From Deltaproteobacteria bacterium (GTDB lineage: Bacteria; Desulfobacterota; Desulfomonilia; UBA1062), in the NCBI GenBank assembly GCA_018436855.1, contig JAHDKO010000050.1, positions 62,001 through 126,000 on the forward strand: a DNA stretch of 64,000 bases, written 5' to 3'. Shown in pieces: positions 7,594 through 17,433 of this stretch. The notes below the pieces were generated by a model that had not been told where the DNA came from, made no database searches, and saw nothing but the letters and a program-made list of their open reading frames with translations. The first letter of the stretch is position 1; the number at the start of each line of letters is the position of its first letter. A program made the position numbers and the translations under genes.

Positions 7594-9261
7594 TCACTCC
7601 ATCTTGAGGCCGTCGATGAACTGCAGGGTCATAGGACTGATGGCGCAGGTATCGGTCATGACGTTGATGCATGCGGGCTTCCCCGACGCGAGAGCCCTCC
7701 TGATTGCCGGCAGGAGATCGGCGTCCTTCTCCACCAGCTCCCCGTAGCCGCCCAGTGCCTCCACGACCTTGTCGTACCGTACTGTCCCCAGGTGGGACCC
7801 GATCACCCGTTCTCCTCCATAGCACAGCTCCTGCCCGTGCTTGATCATGCCCCATGCCTGGTCGTTGTTGACGATGCAGAGGATGGGAATGCCGTGCCGC
7901 ACGGCCGTGTCGAACTCCATGGCGTTGAGCCCGAAGGAGCCGTCTCCGTTGATCAGCACCACCTGCTTGTCCGGTCTGGCGAGCTTGGCTGCAAGGGCAA
8001 AGGGAATGCCCGTGCCCAGGCACCCGAACTGGCCGCCTGCGGATGCATACACTGCTGCCCGCTCTGTGGCCTGCAACCCCACAGCACCATAGTACGAGGT
8101 GTCGCCTCCATCGACGATGTAGATGGCTCCGTCCCCGACGGCCTGCCGGGTCAGGGCGATGAGGCGCTGGGGATGGATGGGGTCTGAAGGGGTGTTCCGG
8201 GCCGCCACCTCTTCGGCGGTCATGGGCAGGTAGGTGTCTCTGAGCCCCTTGAGCCATGCATCGTGCCGCCTCTCTTCGACGAGCCCATTCAGCGCCTTAA
8301 GCGCGAGCTTCACGTCGCCCACCAGGCCTACCTCGGCAGCCCGGTTGCGGTCGATCTCGGCCGGGTTGATATCCACCCGCACGAGCTTTGCCTGGGGGAA
8401 GACCTGGCCGTACATGAGCAGCCAGTTGAACCGCACCCCCAGTGCGATCACCAGATCGGTCTGGGATGCAGCCGTGAGCATGGCCATCATGCCGCCGTCC
8501 CACAGAGACAGGGGATGGTCGTCCGGGAGCATTCCCCGGGCGGTGTTGATGAGGAAGAAGGGTATCCCGGTTTTCTCCACGAACTGCCTGAATTCGTCCC
8601 CGCAGTCCGAGGCGCCCATGCCGCCGCCGCCGATGATGATGGGCCTCTCCGCCTTGCCGATGAGCTCGGCGGCCTTTTCTACGGCCTCGGTATCCGGCTG
8701 GCAGGAGTAAGACGCCACGCCTTTTGCGGGCCAAACTACCTTGTCCTCGCTCACCTTCACGTTGAGGATATCGGGCGGCAGCTCCAGGAACACAGGTCCC
8801 TTTCTCCCGGTTGAGGCCTGCCTGAAGGCGATGGCCAGGAATTCGGGAATGCGCCTGACATCGTGGCAGATACCGCACCATTTCACCGTGGATTTGATCA
8901 TGTCGGCCTGCTTCATCTCCTGCAGCGCCCCTTTCTCACAGTCCCGGACCGGGGCGGTGCCGGAGATGATGACCATGGGAGCATTTTCCAGCTGGGCGTT
9001 CACCACGCCGGTGAGCGCATTGGTGAAGCCGGGCCCGGCAGTGACAAGGCAGACCCCGGGATGTCCCCGGTAAATCGACCACGCGTGAGCCATCATGGCG
9101 GCCGCCTGCTCGTGCCGCACGTCGATCAGCCGCACCTTCTCGTTCAGCAGACCGTCATAGATGCGGTCAATGTGCCCCCCTGAGAGCGAGAAGACCACCT
9201 CCACTCCCTCCACCTGTTTGAGATACCTTGCCACCAGATGCCCGCCGGAAATGTCTGCCAT
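7594..9261 (-). CDS. Thiamine-diphosphate-dependent enzyme (acetolactate synthase / 2-hydroxyacyl-CoA lyase-like)
   Basis: 555 aa with the three-domain ThDP layout. The N-terminal Pyr domain has the catalytic glutamate in RHEQAAAMMAHAW (Glu51) and the GPGFTNALTGVVNAQLENAP block. The central domain has IIIGGGGMG. The C-terminal PP domain carries the ThDP/Mg motif GDGSFGLNAMEF...NND. The reaction could be carboligation, decarboxylation or C-C lysis; acetolactate synthase proper seems less likely because no regulatory subunit follows. The start has a strong AAGGAGGGG site. It is the first gene of an operon with an alcohol dehydrogenase and an epimerase, and it is divergent from a TetR gene likely to control it. 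Confidence 0.85.
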   Translation of the reverse strand: MADISGGHLVARYLKQVEGVEVVFSLSGGHIDRIYDGLLNEKVRLIDVRHEQAAAMMAHAWSIYRGHPGVCLVTAGPGFTNALTGVVNAQLENAPMVIISGTAPVRDCEKGALQEMKQADMIKSTVKWCGICHDVRRIPEFLAIAFRQASTGRKGPVFLELPPDILNVKVSEDKVVWPAKGVASYSCQPDTEAVEKAAELIGKAERPIIIGGGGMGASDCGDEFRQFVEKTGIPFFLINTARGMLPDDHPLSLWDGGMMAMLTAASQTDLVIALGVRFNWLLMYGQVFPQAKLVRVDINPAEIDRNRAAEVGLVGDVKLALKALNGLVEERRHDAWLKGLRDTYLPMTAEEVAARNTPSDPIHPQRLIALTRQAVGDGAIYIVDGGDTSYYGAVGLQATERAAVYASAGGQFGCLGTGIPFALAAKLARPDKQVVLINGDGSFGLNAMEFDTAVRHGIPILCIVNNDQAWGMIKHGQELCYGGERVIGSHLGTVRYDKVVEALGGYGELVEKDADLLPAIRRALASGKPACINVMTDTCAISPMTLQFIDGLKME

Positions 9262-9645
9262 AACCCCTCCTTCTCATATTCTTCATTTTCTGTTTTTTTC
9301 GGTGGTCTGAAGGCTCTCGATGCCTTCCTCAAGGAGAACGAGCACGGTGCAAAGACTGCAGGAAACGAGGCTCAGGCTCGTTTTCACCCCACCTTTTTCA
9401 TTCACCCCGACCGTGCGGCATCGGGGATGAGACAGCATACCGCCTAAAAATGCATGAGGGAAATAATATGAGTAAGGATTTACATAGTCAAGGTGAAACG
9501 TGATAAATTATTCATGTTTGATTTGATGCCTGTTTTCTGCAATACTGATTGCGAAAAGCAATGGAATGGGGCCGCATTGGCCTGTTGAGTCCTGCGGGTA
9601 CTTTTCCCGGACAGGGAGAAGGTTGAGAAAGCTTGAGAAGATGCC
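9262..9645. promoter_or_regulatory. Divergent intergenic region between ThDP operon and tetR
   Basis: A 384-base gap between two divergent genes must hold the promoters of both. It has an AT-rich core (about 9450-9540) that contrasts with the GC-rich surroundings, with a loosely inverted pair, catgagggaaataat and attattcatg. I could not pick a convincing TetR operator or -35/-10 pair. Confidence 0.4.
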
Positions 9646-10245
9646 ATGAGACGGGTACGGATTCCCCAGCAGCAGCGGAGCATGGAAAAGAAGCAGCGCA
9701 TCATGGATGCTGCGCGCGAACTGTTTGCGCAAAAGGGCTTGAGCGGCACGAACTCGAACGAGATCGCAGGCAGGGCGGGTGTCTCGATCGGCACCTTCTA
9801 CAACTACTTCAGGAACAAGAAGATGCTCTTTCTGGAAATCCTTCAGCAGTATCTCGAGGACTTCATCGCCGGCATCTACCAGCTGCAGACCGATGCCGCC
9901 GTCCCCTTAAAGGACAATATCAGAAACCATATCAACAAGGCATTTGCCGCATTCGACCTCCATCCCGCGTTTCATCGCGAGGCGCTTGTCCTAAAGTTCT
10001 CCGACCGGGGCGTGAAAAGGCTCTTCGACGATGCCGAGCAGAAGCAGCTTGTTCTGATCAGCTCGCTCCTCAAGCCCTATTCCCGCCCGGGGAGCGGAAG
10101 GAACCTCCAGGTGGCGGCCAAGGTGATCCACAGTGCGGTGGAGAACGTGGGTCACTGCGTGACGTTCCTGGACTCGCCCATGCAGCGAGAACACCTCGTG
10201 GAAGAGCTCACCGACATGATCTATCACTACGTGGACAATCTCTGA
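9646..10245 (+). CDS. TetR family transcriptional regulator
   Basis: 199 aa. The N-terminal DNA-binding domain is typical: RIMDAARELFAQKGLSGTNSNEIAGRAGVSIGTFYNYF covers the helix-turn-helix at about residues 18-58. The rest is helical and ligand-binding, without a recognisable subfamily signature. It lies divergent from the ThDP/ADH/epimerase operon, the usual arrangement for a local TetR repressor, so its effector is probably a substrate or intermediate of that operon. The ATG has no strong ribosome site. Confidence 0.9.
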   Translation: MRRVRIPQQQRSMEKKQRIMDAARELFAQKGLSGTNSNEIAGRAGVSIGTFYNYFRNKKMLFLEILQQYLEDFIAGIYQLQTDAAVPLKDNIRNHINKAFAAFDLHPAFHREALVLKFSDRGVKRLFDDAEQKQLVLISSLLKPYSRPGSGRNLQVAAKVIHSAVENVGHCVTFLDSPMQREHLVEELTDMIYHYVDNL

Positions 10246-10267
10246 TCCGGTTTCTATAAGCCTGTGG

Positions 10268-10393
10268 ATCCTCCTTCTATAGTCCGCTTCCTGAAGGACT
10301 TTGAAGGTGGGGTCACATTCCCGTTGAAAGCTTTTCGGTTTGAAGCAGGGTCCAAGGCTTGCCGTTCGTTCAAAGGTTCATGCCATTGATTGG
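10268..10393 (+). repeat. Dispersed intergenic repeat, copy 2
   Basis: Occupies the middle of the 266-base gap between the convergent tetR and radical SAM genes. It matches the reverse complement of 20793-20914 nearly base for base over long stretches (for example the run from gcttcctgaaggactttgaagg to ggtcacattc), and shares its ends with copy 1. It begins with a hairpin (AGTCC, 10-base loop, GGACT) and ends in CAAAGGTTCATGCCATTGATTGG. No reading frame is conserved between copies. Confidence 0.8.
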
Positions 10394-10511
10394 GAGAAGG
10401 CCCAGAGGGCTGCGAGGTCTGCGGCACAAGGGCGGCGGGCCGCCCTCATGCGTTTGACGGGGCAAGGGCGGGCCGCCCTGTTCATCCCGGCGCCATGGGG
10501 AGTGGAATGCG

Positions 10512-12095
10512 CTACGGGCGAGTGGTGCGGTCTTCCGATTCGTTCATGGGTGCCGGAGCCTGGCCCATGACAGCCGTGCCGTCCGACCCGGCAAAGGTGT
10601 AGACTTCATCGGGCAGCCCACGGGAGGTGCACATGGACTTCCGGAAATGGAACCCCACGATCATGAGCCGCACGGCCTCTCCGAAGGTCTTCGGGTTGAT
10701 CAGGAGGCTTTTCAGGAGGAGTCTCCAGAAATATCTCCTGAACCCTTCCTCGTTTTTGATTCCCATGCGCCAGATGCTCTTGAGAAACGCCAGCACCCCG
10801 GAGGGATTGACCCTCGACACGGTCTGCTGGTGGTATGATTTCAGAAAGGTTACGCACCTGCGGTAGTAGATCTCGGGAGAGTAGATGGTTTCGAGTACGC
10901 CACGGTACCCTTCCATGAGCTTGTCGACCCCCATCCTGGGGATGAAGTTGACGCAGGACGCGGTGTTGTCTCCGGAGCTCTCGCCGAGGAGCCGGCCTTC
11001 TTTTCCCAGGCGGTTCCAGAGCTTGGTGCCCGGAAGCGCGTTGAGGATCCCCACCATGGCCGTGGTGATCCCGCTCTTCTGGATAAAGTCGATCTGCCTC
11101 TGAAAGATGGTTTCGGTGTCGTTGTCGAATCCCACGATGAATCCCCCCATGACCTCCATCCCCCTTTTCTGGATGGCCTTCACGGACTGGAGCAGGTCCT
11201 TTTTGGTGTTCTGATATTTGTTCGTCTCCTTGAGGCTCTCCAGGTTGGGGGTCTCGATGCCCACAAACACCTTGTTGAACCCGGCGCGCGACATGAGGTC
11301 CATGAGCTCCTCGTCCTCGGCCAGATTGATGGATGCCTCGGTGAGGAAGTGAAAAGGGCGCTCGTGCCGGTCCATCCAGCAGGCGAGGCGGGAGAGCATG
11401 GCCTTGACCTTTGCCTTGGAGCCGATGAAATTGTCGTCCACGATGAACACCGATCCCCGCCAGCCGGCCCGGTAGAGAGAGTCGATCTCGCCGATGAATT
11501 GTTCAGGGCTCTTGGTGCGCTGGTTCCGGCCGTTTAAGAGCACGATATCGCAGAATTCGCAATCGAAGGGGCAGCCCCGGGAGAACTGCACCAGCATGGA
11601 ATCGTAATCGCGGAAGTCAATGAGTCCCCAGTCAGGGATTGGGGCTAGGGCGAGGTCGGGATGACCCCCGTCCTCGTATACATGTCTGCCCGCGCCCCTT
11701 CCGATATCATCGAACAGCTCGGGAAGAAGTTCCTCGGCCTCTCCGAGCACCAGGTGGTCGATCCCGGAAAAGTCAACAGGGGATGTGGTGAAGTAGGGTC
11801 CGCCGGCAATGATCTTTTTGCCGTATTTTCTGCAGCGGGAGATGATTTCCCCGGCAGACTTCTTCTGGACGTGCATGGCGCTGATGCAGACATAGTCGGC
11901 CCACAGGATCTCGGCGTCCTTCAATCTTCTCACATTGAGATCCACGAGCCGCTTCTCCCATCCTGCGGGAATCGCGGAGGCAATGGTAAGCAGGCTTAAG
12001 GGCGGAAAGGCAGCCTTTTTGGAAACGAACTTCAAGGCGTGTTTGAAGCTCCAGAAGGTATCGGGAATCTCAGGATACACGAGCAGGATTTTCAC
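10512..12095 (-). CDS. B12-binding-fold radical SAM protein with DUF4070 domain
   Basis: 527 aa. Residues 1-140 form the Rossmann-like cobalamin-binding fold, but the DxHxxG cobalamin ligand motif is absent. The radical SAM core follows with C-x3-C-x2-C at Cys175, Cys179 and Cys182 (RGCPFDCEFCDI), which bind the 4Fe-4S cluster that cleaves S-adenosylmethionine. The region after about 370 is arginine-rich and helical, as in the DUF4070 C-terminal domain of this subfamily. Members of this broad family include hopanoid methylases and other C-methylating or rearranging enzymes; the substrate cannot be inferred. It is monocistronic, convergent with tetR and divergent from nrpR. Confidence 0.85.
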   Translation of the reverse strand: MKILLVYPEIPDTFWSFKHALKFVSKKAAFPPLSLLTIASAIPAGWEKRLVDLNVRRLKDAEILWADYVCISAMHVQKKSAGEIISRCRKYGKKIIAGGPYFTTSPVDFSGIDHLVLGEAEELLPELFDDIGRGAGRHVYEDGGHPDLALAPIPDWGLIDFRDYDSMLVQFSRGCPFDCEFCDIVLLNGRNQRTKSPEQFIGEIDSLYRAGWRGSVFIVDDNFIGSKAKVKAMLSRLACWMDRHERPFHFLTEASINLAEDEELMDLMSRAGFNKVFVGIETPNLESLKETNKYQNTKKDLLQSVKAIQKRGMEVMGGFIVGFDNDTETIFQRQIDFIQKSGITTAMVGILNALPGTKLWNRLGKEGRLLGESSGDNTASCVNFIPRMGVDKLMEGYRGVLETIYSPEIYYRRCVTFLKSYHQQTVSRVNPSGVLAFLKSIWRMGIKNEEGFRRYFWRLLLKSLLINPKTFGEAVRLMIVGFHFRKSMCTSRGLPDEVYTFAGSDGTAVMGQAPAPMNESEDRTTRP

Positions 12096-12228
12096 TGTTA
12101 TCTCCTTATCAGGTAAGGCCTGTCAGAATAGAATATAGCGTTCGAGTTATTGTCCTCAATGTTGCGTCCTTATGCGATCCGCATACTAGCACAGGCTCTC
12201 CGAGGCCGTGTGTCAAACAACCTCAAAG

Positions 12229-12243
12229 CATGTGCAAAACATG
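12229..12243. promoter_or_regulatory. Inverted repeat upstream of nrpR (possible operator)
   Basis: CATGT, five-base spacer, ACATG, a perfect dyad about 70 bases before the nrpR start codon in the divergent region shared with the radical SAM gene. It is a candidate binding site for NrpR or another regulator. It does not match the GGAA-N6-TTCC operator known for methanogen NrpR. Confidence 0.3.
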
Positions 12244-12313
12244 TGTGAAAAGTCTCCAGGGATTTTCATAGGCCGTACCGGGTTTCCTCTTGACACGGAA
12301 GGGGGGTGCGGGT

Positions 12314-13375
12314 ATGGGATTACGGAAAAAGGTTGCCGATAACCTAAGCGAAGGAAGGCCCATGTTTCCATACGAAGAGATCGAGCGGAAGAGCATCGTG
12401 ATCCTCAGGATCCTGAACCAGGCCGGCCAGCCTCTCGGGGCGCGGATCATTGCCCGGAAGATGAAGGACTACGGAGTTTCCCTGAGCGAGCGCGCCGTGC
12501 GGTACCATCTCCAGTTCATGGACGAGCGCGGTCTCACCCGGCTCGTGGGGAGGCGGGACGGCAGGGTCATCACCGAAAAGGGGATCGATGAGCTGCGCAA
12601 CGCCCGGGTCCAGGACAAGGTCGGCTATGCCATATCCCGCATCGAGATACTCGCGTACAAGACCACCTTTGACATCCATTCGCGCACCGGCCTCATCCCG
12701 GTGAACGTGAGCTTTTTTTCCGAAAGCCTTTTTGACGATGCGCTGGCCGCCATGAAAGAGACCTTCGACATGGGGCTGTCTGTCAGTGATCTCGTGGGTG
12801 TAGCGCGTGCAGGGAGCTTTATCGGGGACATGAACGTTCCCGAAGGGCAGGTGGGCTTTGCTACGGTGTGCAGCATCGCCTTCAACGGCGTTCTTCTCAA
12901 GCAGGGCATCCCCATGGACTCGAAGTTCGGGGGGATTCTCCAGGTGCAGGAGAAAAATCCGGTGCGGTTCGTCGAGCTCATCCACTACTCGGGTACCTCC
13001 TTGGATCCATCCGAGGCCTTTATCAGCGCAAAGATGACCTCTGTCCGGGACGCTCAGGCAGGGGAAGGGAAGATCCTCGCCAATTTCCGTGAGGTGGCCG
13101 GAATTTGCCGGGAGAATGTCCTGGATATCCTGTCCCTGCTTGAAAAGACGGGGATCCGCGGCGTGCTCGCCACCGGCAAGATGGGCGAGGCGATCTGCCA
13201 GGTGCCGGTGGATGTCAACAAGGTGGGTGTGGTGCTCACGGGCGGGCTCAACCCGGTGGCTGCCGCCCGGGAGCTCGGGATCGAGGCGGAAAACTTCGCC
13301 ATGTCCACGGTCATGGACTTTGGAGAATTGCGTCCATTTGCCCAAGTGTTCCGCGAGTCGAGGGGCAAGAAATAA
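12314..13375 (+). CDS. nrpR: NrpR/DUF128-type transcriptional regulator
   Basis: 353 aa. The N-terminal winged helix (KSIVILRILNQAGQPLGARIIARKM, then ERAVRYHLQFMDERGL) is followed by one DUF128 (NRD) domain, recognised by its closing blocks (IRGVLATGKMGEAICQVP, VGVVLTGGLNPVAAARELGI). In methanogens NrpR represses nitrogen-assimilation genes and senses 2-oxoglutarate. Archaeal NrpRI usually has two NRD domains; this protein has one. The ATG at 12314 is preferred over a TTG at 12290 because GGAAGGGGGG lies just upstream. The next gene, 42 bases downstream, is NADP glutamate dehydrogenase, so it is probably a nitrogen or 2-oxoglutarate regulator acting on gdhA. Confidence 0.82.
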   Translation: MGLRKKVADNLSEGRPMFPYEEIERKSIVILRILNQAGQPLGARIIARKMKDYGVSLSERAVRYHLQFMDERGLTRLVGRRDGRVITEKGIDELRNARVQDKVGYAISRIEILAYKTTFDIHSRTGLIPVNVSFFSESLFDDALAAMKETFDMGLSVSDLVGVARAGSFIGDMNVPEGQVGFATVCSIAFNGVLLKQGIPMDSKFGGILQVQEKNPVRFVELIHYSGTSLDPSEAFISAKMTSVRDAQAGEGKILANFREVAGICRENVLDILSLLEKTGIRGVLATGKMGEAICQVPVDVNKVGVVLTGGLNPVAAARELGIEAENFAMSTVMDFGELRPFAQVFRESRGKK

Positions 13376-13417
13376 GGATAAAAGAAATACCGTATTCAGA
13401 GGAGAAAGGAGATTTGA

Positions 13418-14755
<1,338 letters not shown>

Positions 14756-14785
14756 AGGCTTCCCCTCAGTTCGATTCTGTGCCCG

Positions 14786-14838
14786 GCCCGGTCGGCCTCC
14801 CTCACCGGAGACTGACCGGGCGCGGTTCTTTCCTTTTT
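14786..14838 (+). terminator. Terminator-like hairpin after gdhA
   Basis: GCCCGGTC (14786-14793) pairs perfectly with GACCGGGC (14814-14821) across a 20-base loop, and a T-rich stretch (ttctttccttttt) follows within a few bases. Confidence 0.6.
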
Positions 14839-14981
14839 CGGAGACGATCACCTGGAAAGATCGTGGTCCGCCCCGGGCAGGGGATTATCTCGATTCCCAT
14901 CAATACGGCATGCAACAGACATATTGCCGATCAACGAGGCGCCTGTCCGGCTGCTCTCATCTCGGCGGATGAGGGGATGTG

Positions 14982-15149
14982 ATGCCGCCCGCCCTGGGGC
15001 ACATCGATATCCAGGAGCCGGTGGTGGTCTGTCCCGAGGGCATGGATGACGTGAGCCGGATCGAGATAAGCCGTGACAGGGGGTTCATCCGGATCCACCG
15101 CAGCAACGGGGTCGATACCTGGGAACTCGAACCGCAATCCCCCCAGTAA
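14982..15149 (+). CDS. Possible small protein, 55 aa
   Basis: A short frame in an otherwise empty 590-base gap between gdhA and the next gene. ATG start with GAGGGG a few bases upstream and a stop codon immediately before it in frame. The translation is compositionally normal (IDIQEPVVVCPEG, SRIEISRDRGFIRIH, TWELEP) and could form a small beta structure. No family recognised. It could be a genuine mini-gene or the tail of a lost gene. Confidence 0.35.
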   Translation: MPPALGHIDIQEPVVVCPEGMDDVSRIEISRDRGFIRIHRSNGVDTWELEPQSPQ

Positions 15150-15347
15150 CGAGTATCTGCCCCGGGATGCATCCCTGCCGCGGGCGCCCTCCGTGCCCCG
15201 CTCTTCTTGCCGGCATGGAAAGGAAGCATCAGGATCTGAAGCGCAAAAAAAGGCCTCTCCCGCCACACGCGCCCAGGTCCCGTCTGATAAACAGACCGTG
15301 ATCACCCCGGCAGGGTGAAGCCTGCACCGCCTGAAGACGGTACATCA

Positions 15348-16196
15348 TCAGAACTGTGTGACCGGCTCGATCGCCATCTCGGGGTAGATCTGGCCGTGCT
15401 TGGGCGGCATGGAGTTGTATACCCAGTCTATGTCCATGATTCCGAGGGTGATACCGCGCCCCCTCTCAATCCCGCCGAACACCCCCCTGACGAGCACGTC
15501 CTCCATGTCCATGGTGAGCCCGAACACGGCGAGATTCATTCCCCGCTCCAAGTGCTTGAGCTCGTCACCGTAGGCAAGGGGGGAGAAGGCCAGCCGGGTG
15601 CTGTCCGCGGCCTGGCACTGGATGAGGGGGATGATGACCGGAAACCCGTCGGAGTCCACCCAGGACAGGAACTTCAGGCTGTCCAGCCGGTCGAACAGAC
15701 CCTGGGCCCAGGGCTTGAGTATCCGTTTGAAGTTCCGGGTGCGCACTGCGGACTTTCCGGCCTTGGTGAGCAGGGAAGAGAGGATGATCCTCCCCATGGG
15801 CAGGCGCTCCCGGCCCGCGGTCTCAACCAGGTCCATGTAGTGCACGGTGTGGATGCCGAAATAGGCGTTGTAACGGAACATGGGCTTGCTGTTGAACATC
15901 TCGAAGTCCTCGCCGCTGCGCTCCTGATGTGTCCAGAGGGCCTTGCCCCGCCAGAGGCTCTTCGAGAGGGTCATGATGAGAAAGCCGGTTCTGGGGTTGT
16001 CCTTCACGTGGCTCTTGCTCAAGCCTTCGGAGAACTGGCCCCAGACGAGCTCACTGGTGGTTTTTGCCTGCAGGGCAGTGATCAGGGTGATGTGGGGCAG
16101 CCCCTGCGGGGTGACGGTCGCGATGAGGCCCACCTTTGCCTCGGGTTCGAACTCCCTGAGATCCGGTTCGTCGAACCGGTCCGACTTCGTTTTCAT
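15348..16196 (-). CDS. Pyridoxamine 5'-phosphate oxidase-like (flavin split-barrel) protein
   Basis: 282 aa. The N-terminal half has the split-barrel signature (KVGLIATVTPQGLPHITLITAL, then NPRTGFLIM), which usually binds FMN or heme. The C-terminal half holds a second stretch of the same kind (LKFLSWVDSDGFPVIIPLIQC). The start at 16196 is chosen over upstream in-frame starts because AAGGAGG stands six bases before it. It follows the glycyl radical activase gene on the same strand after 133 bases, so it may belong to that operon as an accessory redox protein or be transcribed separately. Function unknown. Confidence 0.75.
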   Translation of the reverse strand: MKTKSDRFDEPDLREFEPEAKVGLIATVTPQGLPHITLITALQAKTTSELVWGQFSEGLSKSHVKDNPRTGFLIMTLSKSLWRGKALWTHQERSGEDFEMFNSKPMFRYNAYFGIHTVHYMDLVETAGRERLPMGRIILSSLLTKAGKSAVRTRNFKRILKPWAQGLFDRLDSLKFLSWVDSDGFPVIIPLIQCQAADSTRLAFSPLAYGDELKHLERGMNLAVFGLTMDMEDVLVRGVFGGIERGRGITLGIMDIDWVYNSMPPKHGQIYPEMAIEPVTQF

Positions 16197-16329
16197 TGCC
16201 TGTCCTCCTTTAAGTTCACTGACAGTCCTGCCCGCGGGCGGTCCTGACGCCTCGGGCCTGCCGTATCTCACCTTCCGCTCCTTAAGGCTTGCCGTGCCCA
16301 TATGAATGATTTTCTTGAAAGCCGTCCGG

Positions 16330-17376
16330 TCACGGGGGCGTTTCGCGGCCTGCCGGGGGGCATGATCTCTCCGGTGCCGACGGATGCCCGTGAGATCCTT
16401 TCACGGCGGTCGCCCCGCCCGCGTGGACGATCACACCCCTGCCCGCCGACTCGGATGCCGCCTGCACCAGGCGCTCCATGTCGCTCTCCGCCACGAGCCC
16501 GTAGTCCCGGCACTTCCAGTCGATCCCGAGCCCGTCGTATTTGTGGGTGCAGAGGTTGTTGAACGCGCAGAGCTCCCACCGGGAGACGGTCCCGGCCATG
16601 GTGCCATGGATGAAGGCGCCGATGGCGCGGATGTTCTCCACGCTGTCCGTGTGGCCGGGAATGACGGGGGTGCGGACCCAGATCTCGAGGGAGCTGCGGT
16701 GCTCTTTCCGATAGTCTCTGATCCGGGCGAGGTTCCGCTGAATCTGGCTGCCGCACAGGCCGGTATAATCGCGGTGGAGCTCCTCGTCCATGAGCTTGAG
16801 GTCGTAGAGCAGCAGGTCGGTGGTGGGCAGGAGCATCTCGAGCCTTTCCCAGGGGCACTGGCCGCAGGTGTCGAGCGCGGTATGGATGCCCTTTTCTTTC
16901 AGCGATTCTAAGATCTTGCTGGCAAAATCCGGCTGGCGCGTCGGTTCGCCGCCCGAAAGGGTCACCCCGCCGCCCGACTGCTCGAAATAGACGCTGTCCT
17001 TCATCAGCTCGTTCACGAGATCCTCGGGGCTGAAGTACCTGCCGTAGATCTCCATGGCCGTGGACGGGCAGGCCTCTGCACAGCAGAGGCAGTCCGTGCA
17101 CGCCCGCCTGTCGATCTCGATGCCCGAGCTCGCGGCCTTGAGCGCCCTCTCCGGGCACGCATCGACACAGCTCAGGCAGCCGATGCATCGCGATCCCACC
17201 CAGTGCACCTGCGGCCTGCCCGGGATGCTTTCCGGGTTGTGACACCACACGCACTGAAGCGGGCACCCCTTGAAAAAAACCGTGCTTCTGATGCCCGGAC
17301 CGTCCTCGGTGGACATCCGCTGGATCCTCAGGATGAGCCCCTGCAGCTTTTCGGGGTCCTGCCAGCCGGTCTTCAT
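16330..17376 (-). CDS. Glycyl-radical enzyme activating protein (radical SAM activase)
   Basis: 348 aa. The radical SAM motif CPLQCVWC (Cys38, Cys42, Cys45) lies near the N-terminus, followed by a two-cluster ferredoxin insert (Cys64/67/70/74 and Cys93/96/99/103). This is typical of activases for dehydratase- and decarboxylase-type glycyl radical enzymes, as opposed to PflA, which lacks the insert. The GGxxxGGGVTLSGGEP block (SAM binding) is present as QSGGGVTLSGGEP. It should install the glycyl radical on the enzyme encoded 57 bases upstream. The C-terminal ~25 residues (rich in Gly, Ser, Pro) look like a non-conserved tail. Confidence 0.92.
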   Translation of the reverse strand: MKTGWQDPEKLQGLILRIQRMSTEDGPGIRSTVFFKGCPLQCVWCHNPESIPGRPQVHWVGSRCIGCLSCVDACPERALKAASSGIEIDRRACTDCLCCAEACPSTAMEIYGRYFSPEDLVNELMKDSVYFEQSGGGVTLSGGEPTRQPDFASKILESLKEKGIHTALDTCGQCPWERLEMLLPTTDLLLYDLKLMDEELHRDYTGLCGSQIQRNLARIRDYRKEHRSSLEIWVRTPVIPGHTDSVENIRAIGAFIHGTMAGTVSRWELCAFNNLCTHKYDGLGIDWKCRDYGLVAESDMERLVQAASESAGRGVIVHAGGATAVKGSHGHPSAPERSCPPAGRETPP

Positions 17377-17433
17377 GCCGGCCCGCCTCTCTGTGCGGGA
17401 CCCGAACCCGGCGATCTTCTCCCTGCGTTATTT

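Noticed and set aside
12281-12300. TTCC...GGAA pair before nrpR as an archaeal NrpR operator
   Set aside because: The order is inverted and the spacing (nine) differs from GGAA-N6-TTCC, and it overlaps the translation start region.
15315-16247. 310-codon + strand frame opposite the split-barrel gene
   Set aside because: Shadow of the minus-strand gene: no recognisable domain and no ribosome site.
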